From Amycolatopsis sp. FBCC-B4732 (GTDB taxonomy: Bacteria; Actinomycetota; Actinomycetes; Mycobacteriales; Pseudonocardiaceae), in NCBI RefSeq assembly GCF_023008405.1, contig NZ_CP095376.1, positions 1,326,001 to 1,390,000 on the forward strand: a DNA stretch of 64,000 nucleotides. The letters are read 5' to 3'. The position numbers and the translations under genes were made by a program. Positions 45,711 through 54,441 of the stretch are shown here, one piece after another (the stretch's first letter is position 1; the number at the start of each line of letters is the position of its first letter). The notes beneath the pieces are model-generated. The model did not search any database. It was not told the DNA's origin and worked only from the letters and a program-made list of their open reading frames with translations.

Positions 45711-46565
45711 TCAGCCCTTCACGGCGCCGGCCATGCCGGACACCAGCCGTCGCTGGACGAGGACGAAGAACACGAGCACCGGGATGGTCATCAACGTCGA
45801 GGAAGCCATCACCGCGCCCCAGTCGGTGTCCTCCGGCTTGAAAAACACCAGGATCGCCTGCGGCAGCGTCTGGTTCTCGGTCTTGGAGATGATGAACGTC
45901 TTGGCGAACAGGAAGTCGTTCCAGGCGTGGATGAACGCGAGCACGCTCACCGCGACCAGCCCGGGCGCCACCAGGGGGAACAGGATCTGCCAGGTGAACC
46001 GCACCCGCGACGCGCCGTCGAGCTTCGCCGCCTCTTCGAGCTCCACCGGTACGGCGGCCACGAACCCGCGCAGCATCCAGATCGCGAACGGCAGGCTGAA
46101 CGCCAGGTGCACCAGCACCAGCGAACCCAGCTCGTTGAGCCCGAACGCCGGCACCACGCCGCCGATCTGGCGCATCAGGAAGAACAGCGGGATGGTCAGC
46201 GCCTCCACCGGCACCATCTGCGCGACGAGCGTCATCACCAGCAGCACGGTCCGGCCCTTGAACGAGAACCGCGTCAGCGCGACCGCCGAAAGGAACGACA
46301 GCAGCAGCGACAGCACCACGACGACCAGGGCCACGAGCAGGCTGTTGAGGAAGAAGCGCCCGAAGCCCGAAACCGTGAGCACGCGCGAGAAGCTGTCGAA
46401 CGACGGGCTGAACGTCCACGGCTTCGGGTTCGCCGACTGGATCTCGCCCGGCGGCTTCACCGCCGAGAGCAGCATCCAGTACAGCGGGAACGCGATCAGC
46501 CCGGCGATGACGATCGTGACGGCTTCGGCGATCAGCCTGCCGGGGCGGCGAACGGCTAGAGCCAT
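45711..46565 (-). CDS. Sugar ABC transporter permease (second; DasC-like)
   Basis: A 284-residue carbohydrate ABC permease of the MalG type. Six hydrophobic segments begin IVIAGLIAFPLYWMLLSAVK; the EAA loop is VELEEAAKLDGASRVRFTWQ. It pairs with the preceding permease to form the channel. Amino-sugar import is inferred from the GH20 gene next door. Its start overlaps the first permease's stop region by 10 bases. No ATPase is in the operon; a shared MsiK-like ATPase elsewhere is expected. Confidence 0.92.
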   Translation of the reverse strand: MALAVRRPGRLIAEAVTIVIAGLIAFPLYWMLLSAVKPPGEIQSANPKPWTFSPSFDSFSRVLTVSGFGRFFLNSLLVALVVVVLSLLLSFLSAVALTRFSFKGRTVLLVMTLVAQMVPVEALTIPLFFLMRQIGGVVPAFGLNELGSLVLVHLAFSLPFAIWMLRGFVAAVPVELEEAAKLDGASRVRFTWQILFPLVAPGLVAVSVLAFIHAWNDFLFAKTFIISKTENQTLPQAILVFFKPEDTDWGAVMASSTLMTIPVLVFFVLVQRRLVSGMAGAVKG

Positions 46566-47503
46566 GCCGCGCTCCGGCGCTGCGACCGGACGTACAGCCC
46601 GGTGATCGACAGCAGCAACACCGTCATCACGACTCCGATCGCCGACCCGAGGCCGTATTCCTGCCCGGCGAAGGCCTGTTGGTAGGCATAGACGTTGAGC
46701 ACGAGGTTGCGCCCGGCCACGCCGCCGCCGTTGGTCATCACGTAGATCTGGGTGAAAACCTTGAAGTCCCAGATGATCGACTGGACGGTCGCGATCATCA
46801 GCAGCGGCCGCACCATCGGCAGCACGATCGACCAGCTGGTGCGCCACACCGACGCGCCGTCGAGCGACGCGGCTTCGAGCACCTCGTCCGGCACGCCCTT
46901 GATCCCCGCGTACATCGTGACCAGCACGAACGGGAACGAGCACCAGACGACCTCGGCGGCGACCAGGCCGAACGCGCCCAGCGTGCCGAACGTCCACGAG
47001 TGGTGCTCGAACGGCAGCCCGAGCCCGGTCAGCACCTCGTTGACCAGGCCGAAGTCGGTGTCGAAGAGGAACAGCCAGACGTAGGAGCCCGCGATCGCCG
47101 GCGTCGACCACGCGCCCAGCGCGGCCAGGAACAGCAGCGTCCGGGGCAGCGAGCGCACGCGGCTCGCCAGCACCGCGAGCCCGGTGCCGACGACGAGCGA
47201 ACCGGCGACGCAGGCCGCGGCGAACCCGACCGTCTTGCCCAGTACGGTCCAGAACTGCGCCTGGGACAGCAGGTCCGCGTAGTTCGCGAAGCCCAGGAAC
47301 ACCAGCGGCGCGTTGCCCGCGGCCTGCGGCTGGCCGTAGTCGTAGAACGAGATCAGGATCAGCTGGTAGATCGGGTAGGCCAGCATCGCGGCGAGCAGGA
47401 TGCCCGCCGGGGCGAGGTAGAGCGCGGCGGCCCGGCCGTCCCCCTTCCGCCGCGGCTTGCGCGCGGGCGCCGTGACGGGAGGGGCGTCTTGGACGACCAC
47501 CAC
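46556..47503 (-). CDS. Sugar ABC transporter permease (first; DasB-like)
   Basis: A 315-residue carbohydrate ABC permease of the MalF type. Basic N-terminus (PARKPRRKGDGRAA), first segment LYLAPAGILLAAMLAYPIYQ, and EAA loop VPDEVLEAASLDGASVWRTS. Two adjacent GTGs could start it; I use the first, which overlaps the last base of the binding-protein stop. Middle gene of the importer operon. Confidence 0.92.
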   Translation of the reverse strand: MVVVQDAPPVTAPARKPRRKGDGRAAALYLAPAGILLAAMLAYPIYQLILISFYDYGQPQAAGNAPLVFLGFANYADLLSQAQFWTVLGKTVGFAAACVAGSLVVGTGLAVLASRVRSLPRTLLFLAALGAWSTPAIAGSYVWLFLFDTDFGLVNEVLTGLGLPFEHHSWTFGTLGAFGLVAAEVVWCSFPFVLVTMYAGIKGVPDEVLEAASLDGASVWRTSWSIVLPMVRPLLMIATVQSIIWDFKVFTQIYVMTNGGGVAGRNLVLNVYAYQQAFAGQEYGLGSAIGVVMTVLLLSITGLYVRSQRRSAAWL

Positions 47504-48786
47504 TAGCCGAAGGCCTTGTCCATCGCGGCCGCGGCATCGGTGAGCGCCGCGGCCGGGTCCTTGCCGCCGGTCGCGATCTGCTGCACGGCGGTGGGCAGGA
47601 CGTTCTGGCTGTCGATCTTCGACCACGCCGGCGTCGCCGGGACGAACTTGGTGCCCGACTTCAGGGTTTCGACGAACGGCTTGAGGAACGGGTCGTTCGC
47701 GGCGAGCTTCTGCTGCACGGTGCTCAGCGTCGGCAGGTTCCCCATCGCGGTGTACATCTTCTCCTGGTACTTCGCGCCGCCGAGCAGCTCGATGAACTCC
47801 AGCGCCAGCCCGCGGTGCTTGCTCGCGTTGAAGACGCCCAGCAGGTTGCCGCCGGCGAACGCGGGGGCGATGCTGCCCGCCGTGGCGCCCGGCAGCGGGA
47901 CGACGGCGTACTTGCCCTTCGCCACGCCCTGGTCGACGGCCTTGCGGTTGAAGTCGCCGCCGATGGTCATGCCGGCCTTGCCACCCGCGAACGCCGTGAC
48001 GCTCTGCGTGCCGGTGAGGTTCGCGCACTGCGCGGGCGGGCAGACGTCGTCCTTGAGCAGGCTCGCGTACTGCGCGACGCCGGTCTTCGCCTTCTCCTCG
48101 GTCACGGCCGACTTCCACTTGCCGCCGTCGTCCTTCGCGAGCTCGCCGCCGTTGGCCCAGAGGAACGGCAGCATCGCGTAGGTGTACTTGCCACCGACGG
48201 AGATGCCGTAGAGGTCCGGCTTGGCGGCGCGGATCCGGCGCGCGGTGTCGGTCAGCTCGGCCAGCGTCGCGGGCGGCTTCAGGCCCAGCTCGGTGAAGAC
48301 GTCCGTGCGGTAGTACAACGCGCGGATGCCGGTGTACCAGGGCAGGCCGTAGGTCTTGCCGCCGGACTTCGCGGTGTCGAGCACGGTCGGGATGAGGTCC
48401 TTGCCCTCGCCCCACGACGCGAGGTCGCCGGTCAGGTCGGCGAGCGCGCCGGTGGCGGCGTAGCTGGAGACGTCGGTGTTGCCGAACTCGGCGACGTCGG
48501 GCGCGTTGTTCGGGTCGTTGAAGGCGCCGGAGAACTTGTCCGCGCGGCCTTCGACCGGCACCCACTGGACGTCGACCTCGACGCCTTGGTGCGCGGCCTT
48601 GAACTCCGTGATGGCTTCCTCGACCGCGGCCTCCTTCGGCGCGCGGTTGGCCTCGTCGAACAGCCAGACGCGGACGGTGCCGGTCTTTTCGTCCCCGCCG
48701 CTGCCCGCGGGCGCGGACTGGGTGGGCGCGCAGCCGGCCAGCAGGGCGACCGCGGCGAAAACGGGCAGGGTGCGGCGCAGTCTCAT
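47503..48786 (-). CDS. Sugar ABC transporter substrate-binding lipoprotein (DasA-like)
   Basis: A 427-residue extracellular solute-binding lipoprotein. The signal ends in a lipobox (VALLAGCAPT). The mature protein is an SBP family 1 fold: VRVWLFDEANRAPKEAAVEE, PDVAEFGNTDVSSYA, YGLPWYTGIRALYYRTDVFT. Ligand is probably chitobiose or GlcNAc oligomers by context. First gene of the importer operon. Just upstream is a perfect hairpin separating it from the lactonase gene. Confidence 0.92.
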   Translation of the reverse strand: MRLRRTLPVFAAVALLAGCAPTQSAPAGSGGDEKTGTVRVWLFDEANRAPKEAAVEEAITEFKAAHQGVEVDVQWVPVEGRADKFSGAFNDPNNAPDVAEFGNTDVSSYAATGALADLTGDLASWGEGKDLIPTVLDTAKSGGKTYGLPWYTGIRALYYRTDVFTELGLKPPATLAELTDTARRIRAAKPDLYGISVGGKYTYAMLPFLWANGGELAKDDGGKWKSAVTEEKAKTGVAQYASLLKDDVCPPAQCANLTGTQSVTAFAGGKAGMTIGGDFNRKAVDQGVAKGKYAVVPLPGATAGSIAPAFAGGNLLGVFNASKHRGLALEFIELLGGAKYQEKMYTAMGNLPTLSTVQQKLAANDPFLKPFVETLKSGTKFVPATPAWSKIDSQNVLPTAVQQIATGGKDPAAALTDAAAAMDKAFG

Positions 48787-48810
48787 GAGGATCCTCCAGT
48801 GGGTACCCCT

Positions 48811-48852
48811 CGTGAGTGTTCAGGGCGGTTGGAACCGCCCTGAACACTCACG
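48811..48852. terminator. Perfect 20-bp-arm hairpin between lactonase and ABC operon
   Basis: The arms 48811-48830 (starting CGTGAGTGTTC) and 48833-48852 are perfect reverse complements separated by GG. It lies 13 bases past the lactonase stop and 24 bases before the binding-protein start, both on the minus strand, so it should terminate the lactonase transcript and leave the ABC operon to its own promoter or read-through. Confidence 0.75.
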
Positions 48853-48865
48853 ACCGGGGTGGGGC

Positions 48866-49993
48866 TCAGGCGAAGTGGACCGAGTTGACGTCGGGGACCG
48901 CGAGCGACCCCGCGACCGCGCCGGGCAGGCCGGTGGCCGGGTCGCGCGGCAGCCAGGTGACGGTGCCGGAACGCTGGTTCGAGACGTAGAACCAGTTTTC
49001 GCCGGGGTCGAGGGCCACGTGCCGCGGCCAGTTGCCGCCACTGGGCACGGTGGACACCAGCTTCAGCGTCTCGCCGGCGACGGAGAACGTCGCTAGGGTG
49101 TTCGGGCCGCGGACGGTGGCGTAGGCGAACTTGCCGTCCTTCGACAGGGTGATCTCGCCGGGGTAGCGGTCGCCGGTGCTGCCCGGCGGCACGGCCGGGA
49201 AGACGGAAAGGGCCTTCAGCGTGCCGGTTTCGGCGTCCCAGCTCGTCACCGTGACCTCCGGGCGCAGCTCCTGCAGGACGTAGGCGAACTTCCCGGTCCG
49301 GTCGAACGCGAGGTGCCGCGGCCCGGCGCCGGCGGGCAGCTTCAGCTGCTGGTGCAGGGAAAGCTTCCCGGTGGCGACGTCGAGGGAGTAGACGTACACG
49401 GAGTCCGCGCCGAGGTCGACCGACAGCACCCAGCGGCCGGTCGGGTCGTTGACGACCTGGTGCGCGTGCGCCTGCCCGGAATCGGCCTGGTGCGTCACGA
49501 GATCCGTGGCCGCGCCGAGCTTCCCGCCGGCCAGGACCGGCAGCACGACGACGCTGCCCGAGCTGTAGTTCGCGGCCAGCACGTACTTCTGGCTCGCATG
49601 CACGCTCAGGTGCGTCGGCGCGCCGCCCTTGGACGAAACCTTGTTGAGCAGCTTGGGTTTCGTGGCGTCGGCGACGCTCAGCGCCGAGACGTACCCGGCC
49701 GGGTCGCCTTCGTTGGTGACGTACAGCGTCTTGCCGTCGGCACTGCGGTCGAACCACGACGTGTCGGTGATCCCGGGGATCGTGCGGACGGGCCCGAGCG
49801 CGGCGCCCGTCCGGCTCGAGACGTCGAGGCCGTGCCCGTTCGCCCCGCTGGTGTAGCTGCCGATGTACACGGTCCCCCCGACGATGCAGCCCTTCGAAGT
49901 GGTGGCCGCGGCGGCGAACTGCGCACCGAGAACGGTCGCGGCACTCGCCCCCGCGGCGGCGCCGAGGAACGTACGACGGGAAAGTCCGGTCAT
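48866..49993 (-). CDS. Tat-exported beta-propeller (lactonase family) protein
   Basis: A 375-residue protein. The N-terminus is a Tat signal (LSRRTFLGAAAGASAATVLG). The rest is a seven-bladed 6-phosphogluconolactonase/YVTN-like propeller (TVYIGSYTSGANGHGLDVSS, KYVLAANYSSGSVVVLPVLA, GPRHLAFDRTGKFAYVLQEL, PRHVALDPGENWFYVSNQRS). Lactonase or surface-binding function is possible; catalysis is not shown. A near-perfect DasR operator lies 44 bases upstream, tying it to amino-sugar signalling. Confidence 0.88.
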   Translation of the reverse strand: MTGLSRRTFLGAAAGASAATVLGAQFAAAATTSKGCIVGGTVYIGSYTSGANGHGLDVSSRTGAALGPVRTIPGITDTSWFDRSADGKTLYVTNEGDPAGYVSALSVADATKPKLLNKVSSKGGAPTHLSVHASQKYVLAANYSSGSVVVLPVLAGGKLGAATDLVTHQADSGQAHAHQVVNDPTGRWVLSVDLGADSVYVYSLDVATGKLSLHQQLKLPAGAGPRHLAFDRTGKFAYVLQELRPEVTVTSWDAETGTLKALSVFPAVPPGSTGDRYPGEITLSKDGKFAYATVRGPNTLATFSVAGETLKLVSTVPSGGNWPRHVALDPGENWFYVSNQRSGTVTWLPRDPATGLPGAVAGSLAVPDVNSVHFA

Positions 49994-50035
49994 CGTCTTT
50001 GTCTCCCAACGGTTCGGGCGGCGGCTTTCCTCCAG

Positions 50036-50051
50036 TATGGTCTAGACCACG
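50036..50051. promoter_or_regulatory. DasR-responsive element (dre)
   Basis: The 12-base core TGGTCTAGACCA at 50038-50049 is a perfect palindrome and identical to the core of the published Streptomyces dre consensus. It lies 43-58 bases upstream of the lactonase start and covers the last codon and stop of the GntP gene. DasR is a GntR-family repressor released by GlcN-6-P. No dasR gene is in the window. Confidence 0.8.
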
Positions 50052-51430
50052 GCCATGAGCAATGCCGAAACCGCGAAACCGGAAACGGAAAGCACGGTTT
50101 CCAGTGCGGTCCACGACTTCAGCGTCTGCACCACGCTCATGTTGAAGTAGCGCGAAACGATCCAGAACCCGCCGTCGTTGACGTGCGAGGCGATGATCGA
50201 CCCGGCGGAGATCGCCATGACGAGCAGGGCCAGCTGGACCTGCGAATACCCGAGCTGGGCGACGGTGGGGGCGATGATCCCGCTCGTGGTCACGATCGCG
50301 ACCGTCGCCGAACCCTGCGCGATGCGCATGCCGCAGCTGATGACGTACGCCGCGAGCAGCACCGGCAGGCCCGCGTCGTGCAGCGAGTCGGCGACGGCCT
50401 TGCCGATCCCGGTGGCCGAGAGCACCGCGCCGAAGAACGCGCCCGCGCCGACGACCAGCAGGATCATCGCGACCGGCCGCAGCGACTTCGACGCCAGCTC
50501 GTTGAGGTCCTTGCCGGTGAACCCGCGCCGCAGCCCGAGCAGCCAGGACGCGAGCAGCACGGCGACGGTCAGCGCGACGGCGGGCGTGCCGATGAACGCG
50601 GCGACCCCGGCGAGCGCGGAGCCCTTCGGCAGCCAGATGCTCCCGAAGGTGCCGGCGAGGATCAGCACCAGCGGCACCGCGATGATCGAGCCGACCAGCG
50701 CCAGCGACGGCGCGTCTTCCTCTTCTTCGCCTTCCTCTTCGGCGACGATCATTTCGGCGGGCACCCCGACGTCGATGCGCTTGCCGATCCAGGTCGCGTA
50801 GAGCACGCCGCCGATGAGGAACGCGGGGATGCCGCAGGCCAGGCCCATGAGGATGATCCAGCCCAGCTCGACGTGCAGCAGCCCGGCCGCCGCCACCGGG
50901 CCCGGGTGCGGCGGCAGGAAGGCGTGCGTGATCGACAGGCCGGCGATCAGCGGCATCGCGTAGAGCACCAGCGAGCGCTTTCCCTGCTTCGCGGCGACGT
51001 ACACCAGCGGCGCCAGCACGAAGATGCCGATGTCGAAGAACACCGGGATGCCGAAGATGAACCCGGCGACACCCATCGCCAGCGGCGCCCGCTTTTCGCC
51101 GAAGCCCCGCAGCAGGGCCCCGGTGAGCACCTTCGCGCCGCCGGAGCGTTCCAGGATCGATCCGAGCAGCGTGCCGAGCCCGATGATCGCCGTGATGTGC
51201 CCGAGGATGCTGCCGAAACCCTTTTCCAGCAAGGAGTCCGACGACTTCTGCGCGGTGCCGACGATCGTGCCGACCGGCAGGCCCGCGGCCAGCGCGGTGA
51301 GCAGGCCGACCACGATCAGCGCGATGAACGGCTCGATCTTGAGCTTGACGATCAGCAGCAGCAGGACGGCGATCGAGACGGCGGCGAGCGTCAGCAGGCC
51401 GCCCGTGGTGTGTTGCAGCCAGTGGATCAT
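50042..51430 (-). CDS. GntP family (gluconate-type) permease
   Basis: A 462-residue permease with about 12-14 hydrophobic segments: ALIVVGLLTALAAGLPVGTI, GFGSILGHITAIIGLGTLLG, FGIPVFFDIGIFVLAPLVYV, LPPHPGPVAAAGLL and ASHVNDGGFWIVSRYFNMSV are GntP signatures. A short acidic loop (EEEGEEEEDAPS) lies mid-protein. Substrate may be gluconate or another sugar acid; some members carry D-serine. ATGA overlap with the upstream deacylase makes a single operon. Confidence 0.93.
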   Translation of the reverse strand: MIHWLQHTTGGLLTLAAVSIAVLLLLIVKLKIEPFIALIVVGLLTALAAGLPVGTIVGTAQKSSDSLLEKGFGSILGHITAIIGLGTLLGSILERSGGAKVLTGALLRGFGEKRAPLAMGVAGFIFGIPVFFDIGIFVLAPLVYVAAKQGKRSLVLYAMPLIAGLSITHAFLPPHPGPVAAAGLLHVELGWIILMGLACGIPAFLIGGVLYATWIGKRIDVGVPAEMIVAEEEGEEEEDAPSLALVGSIIAVPLVLILAGTFGSIWLPKGSALAGVAAFIGTPAVALTVAVLLASWLLGLRRGFTGKDLNELASKSLRPVAMILLVVGAGAFFGAVLSATGIGKAVADSLHDAGLPVLLAAYVISCGMRIAQGSATVAIVTTSGIIAPTVAQLGYSQVQLALLVMAISAGSIIASHVNDGGFWIVSRYFNMSVVQTLKSWTALETVLSVSGFAVSALLMAVV

Positions 51431-53022
51431 CGGGCTCTCCGGGGGTTGCGCAGGGAGTGTCCGGCGAGGGCGCCGGTGGGACGGCCGTCGTCGAGGGCGG
51501 CGACGCCGTTGACGTACACGTGCGTGAGGCCCGCGGCGGCCTGCCGCGGGTCGTCGAAGGTGGCGGTGTCGGTGATCGTTTCGGGGTCGAACAGCACCAG
51601 GTCGGCGGCGTACCCGGCGCGGACCAGCCCGCGGTCGGTCAGCCGCAGCCGGCGCGCGGCCCGCCCGGTCAGGTGGGCAACGCACTCGGCGAGGTCGAGC
51701 ACGCCCAGTTCGCGGACGTAGCGGGCGAGGTAGCGGGGGAACGTGCCCCACGCGCGCGGGTGCGGCCGCGCGCCGACGAGGAGGCCGTCGCTGCCGCCGG
51801 TGTGCGTGCGGTGCCGCATGATCGCCTGGACGTTCTCCTCGTGCCCGACGTGCATCAGGCACGACGTCCCGAGTTTCTCGTCCAGCAGCGTGTCGAAGTA
51901 CAGCTTCGCCGGTTCGGTGCCCTGGGCGCGGGCGGAGGCGGCGACGCTGTGCCCGACCAGGTGGGCGTTGTGCTCGTTGCGGACGCCGTTGACTTCGATG
52001 GCGTCCCAGTCGATCGGGACGCCGTGCGCACCGTCCGAACCGGACTCCTCGATCTCGGCGCGGATCCGCTCGCGTTCATCCACATCGGACAACCGGGCCA
52101 GGGTGGCGTCGAGCCCGCCTTCGGTGGCCCAGCTCGGCAGCAGCGCGCTCAGGTACGTCGCGCCGGGGAGGTACGGATAGGTGTCGAGGCTGATGTCGCA
52201 GCCGTCGTCGAGCGCGTCGTCCAGGAGCTTCAGCAGGTCGGGTGCCTTGCCCTTGTTGACCGAGAAGTTCATCGTCGCGTGCGCGAGGTGCAGCGGGCAG
52301 CCGGAGCGGCGCGAGACGTCGATCATCTCGGCGAACGCCGCCAGCGCGCCCTTGCCGTAGCTGCGGTGGTGCGGGCTGTAGAACCCGCCCAGCTCGCCGA
52401 CCACCCGGCACAGCTCGATCAGCTCGCTCGTCTCGGCGTACATGCCCGGCGTGTAGGTCAGCCCGGAGGACATCCCCATCGCGCCCTCGGCCAGGCCGGT
52501 GGCGACGAGCTCCTTCATCCGGGCCAGTTCGGCGTCGGTGGCGGGCCGGTCGGCCCAGCCGACGGCGAGCATCCGGACCGTGCCCTGCGGCACGAGGTAG
52601 GCGGCGTTGACGGCGATGCCCCGGTCGAGCCGGTCGAGGTATTCGCCGACCGAGCGCCAGTTCCAGTCGAACCCCGCCGGGTCGTCGTTCCAGCCCGCGA
52701 GCTGCTGCCGGAGCGCTTCGAGCACGGCGTCGTCGACGGGCGCGTAGGAGAGCCCGTCCTGGCCGAGCACCTCGGTCGTGACGCCCTGGGTGATCTTCGC
52801 CGGGTGCTCGGGGTTGGCCAGCAGCTGCAGGTCGGAGTGCGAATGCATGTCGATGAAGCCGGGCGCGAGCACGAGCCCGTCGGCGTCGATGTTCCGGCGT
52901 CCGGCCAGGGAGCCCGCCTCGGCGACGCTCGCGATCTTGCCGCCGGTCAGCCCGACGTCGTGGCGGGTGAGCGGGTCGCCGGTGCCGTCGGCGACCAGCG
53001 CGTTCTTGATGACGACGTCCAT
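51427..53022 (-). CDS. N-acyl-D-amino-acid deacylase family amidohydrolase
   Basis: A 531-residue amidohydrolase of the D-aminoacylase type. The N-terminal VIKNALVADGTGDPLTRHDV and zinc motif APGFIDMHSHSDLQL are clear, followed by HLAHATMNF, HNAHLVGHS and VGHEENVQ. It would release D-amino acids from N-acyl derivatives. TGATG overlap with the upstream deaminase gene and ATGA overlap with the permease show tight coupling. Confidence 0.9.
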   Translation of the reverse strand: MDVVIKNALVADGTGDPLTRHDVGLTGGKIASVAEAGSLAGRRNIDADGLVLAPGFIDMHSHSDLQLLANPEHPAKITQGVTTEVLGQDGLSYAPVDDAVLEALRQQLAGWNDDPAGFDWNWRSVGEYLDRLDRGIAVNAAYLVPQGTVRMLAVGWADRPATDAELARMKELVATGLAEGAMGMSSGLTYTPGMYAETSELIELCRVVGELGGFYSPHHRSYGKGALAAFAEMIDVSRRSGCPLHLAHATMNFSVNKGKAPDLLKLLDDALDDGCDISLDTYPYLPGATYLSALLPSWATEGGLDATLARLSDVDERERIRAEIEESGSDGAHGVPIDWDAIEVNGVRNEHNAHLVGHSVAASARAQGTEPAKLYFDTLLDEKLGTSCLMHVGHEENVQAIMRHRTHTGGSDGLLVGARPHPRAWGTFPRYLARYVRELGVLDLAECVAHLTGRAARRLRLTDRGLVRAGYAADLVLFDPETITDTATFDDPRQAAAGLTHVYVNGVAALDDGRPTGALAGHSLRNPRRAR

Positions 53023-54329
53023 CAGAACCACGTCCGGACGAGGTCGACGACGGTTTCGCCGTCGGCCGCCGTCACCGGCAGCAGCGGCCACTTGTCGAAC
53101 ACCGTGCACGGGTGCGAGAGGCCGAGCCCGATCCAGTCGCCGACCTCGACCGGCGACCCCGGCGGCAGCGTGAGGAACGCGTGCTGGTCGTTCATCTTCG
53201 CGACGACGTGCCCGTCGAGGGGCTCGGCCGGGCCGTCGGGCGTCCGGCGCAGCTGCGGCTCGGGCATGCCCTCGTCGAAGGACGCGTCGCGCTTGCCGAT
53301 GGTGAGCAGCGCGAGCTCGTCCGACGGCTTCGACGTCACCTGCGCCCAGGCCCGCAGTGCCGGGCGGAACGACTCGACGCCGTCGATGCGCGGGTGGTCG
53401 CCGAGCGGGGAGATCTCGCGGTAGAAGCCGTCGTCGTGGGTGAGGTAGGCGCCGCTGCGCAGCACCGGCAGCACGTCGAGGCCGGCCGGCCACGGCTTGG
53501 TCAGCTCGTTCGCCACCTGGTCGAAGTACGCGCTGCCGCCGGCGGTGACGATGATCTGTCCGTCGAGGAGTCCCTTGTCCGCGAAGGCGATCGCGAGGTC
53601 GCGCAGACCGTCCACATAGGAGCTGATCTTGGCGAGCGCGGCATCGTCGGTGCCGTGCGAGAGCGCGCCCTCGTAGCCGCCGGTGCCGCGCAGCCGCAGC
53701 ACCGGGCTGGCGTCGACCGCTTCGGCGACGGCCCAGGCGGTCGCGGAGTCGCGAACGCCGGTGCGGCCGCCGTCGGCGCCGAGTTCGAGGAGCACGTCCA
53801 CCGGCCGCTCGGTGCCTTCGAGGGCTGCGGTCATCAGCTCGACGCCGCGGACCGAGTCGACCCAGCAGACGAACTCGAAGCCCGGGTCCGCGGCCAGCTC
53901 GGCGGCCAGCCAGCGCAGGCCGGCCGGGTCGAGGAGCTGGTTGGCCAGCAGGATCCGCGAGACGCCGAAGGCGCGGTAGATCCGGAGGTGCCCGGCGTTC
54001 GCGCAGGTCACGCCCCACGCGCCGTGCTCGATCTGGCGCGCGAACAGCTGCGGTGCCATGGTCGTCTTGCCGTGCGGGGCGAGCACGACGCCGCGCGCGG
54101 CGCACCAGGCGGCCATCGTCCGCAGGTTGTGCTCGAGAGCGTCGTCGTCGAGCACGACGAAGGGCGCGAAGAACCCGTCGGCGAAGAGGTTGAGCCTGCG
54201 TTCCGCGGCTTCTTCCAGGGTCAGCCCGGTCAGGGCGGGGGCGGCGGAGCGGAACCGCCAGTCGACGCGCTCCTGGCGGAGGGCGTCGAGCGCGGCGGTG
54301 TTCATGGTGCAGGCGGCGGGTGTGTTCAT
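53022..54329 (-). CDS. PLP-dependent D-amino-acid deaminase (DSD1/alanine-racemase-like fold)
   Basis: A 435-residue enzyme. PLP-binding lysine is in VLAPHGKTTMAPQL (about 92), followed by barrel strands (ISRILLANQL-like, FEFVCWVDSVRGVELM, DVLLELGADGGRTGVR) and a C-terminal DSD1 metal-site region (HPCTVFDKW). D-serine/D-threonine dehydratase activity is likely, fitting the downstream deacylase. I start at MNTPAAC; an ATG eight codons later is an alternative. Confidence 0.85.
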   Translation of the reverse strand: MNTPAACTMNTAALDALRQERVDWRFRSAAPALTGLTLEEAAERRLNLFADGFFAPFVVLDDDALEHNLRTMAAWCAARGVVLAPHGKTTMAPQLFARQIEHGAWGVTCANAGHLRIYRAFGVSRILLANQLLDPAGLRWLAAELAADPGFEFVCWVDSVRGVELMTAALEGTERPVDVLLELGADGGRTGVRDSATAWAVAEAVDASPVLRLRGTGGYEGALSHGTDDAALAKISSYVDGLRDLAIAFADKGLLDGQIIVTAGGSAYFDQVANELTKPWPAGLDVLPVLRSGAYLTHDDGFYREISPLGDHPRIDGVESFRPALRAWAQVTSKPSDELALLTIGKRDASFDEGMPEPQLRRTPDGPAEPLDGHVVAKMNDQHAFLTLPPGSPVEVGDWIGLGLSHPCTVFDKWPLLPVTAADGETVVDLVRTWF

Positions 54330-54342
54330 CGGCGGCGACCTC

Positions 54343-54372
54343 TGTTGCGTATGTTGCAACGACTGTTGCGCA
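54343..54372. promoter_or_regulatory. Repeated TGTTGC half-sites in the divergent promoter
   Basis: TGTTGC occurs at 54343, 54352 and 54364, and the middle copy forms the palindrome GTTGCAAC. The cluster lies between the D-amino-acid operon and the divergent kinase/IclR operon and is a plausible IclR-family operator. Confidence 0.5.
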
Positions 54373-54441
54373 TTTTGAGTGCCATAGGTGTAGCATCCGG
54401 GTCGCCACAGGTCAACGGGGTGAAGGGCAGGGAGACGGACA

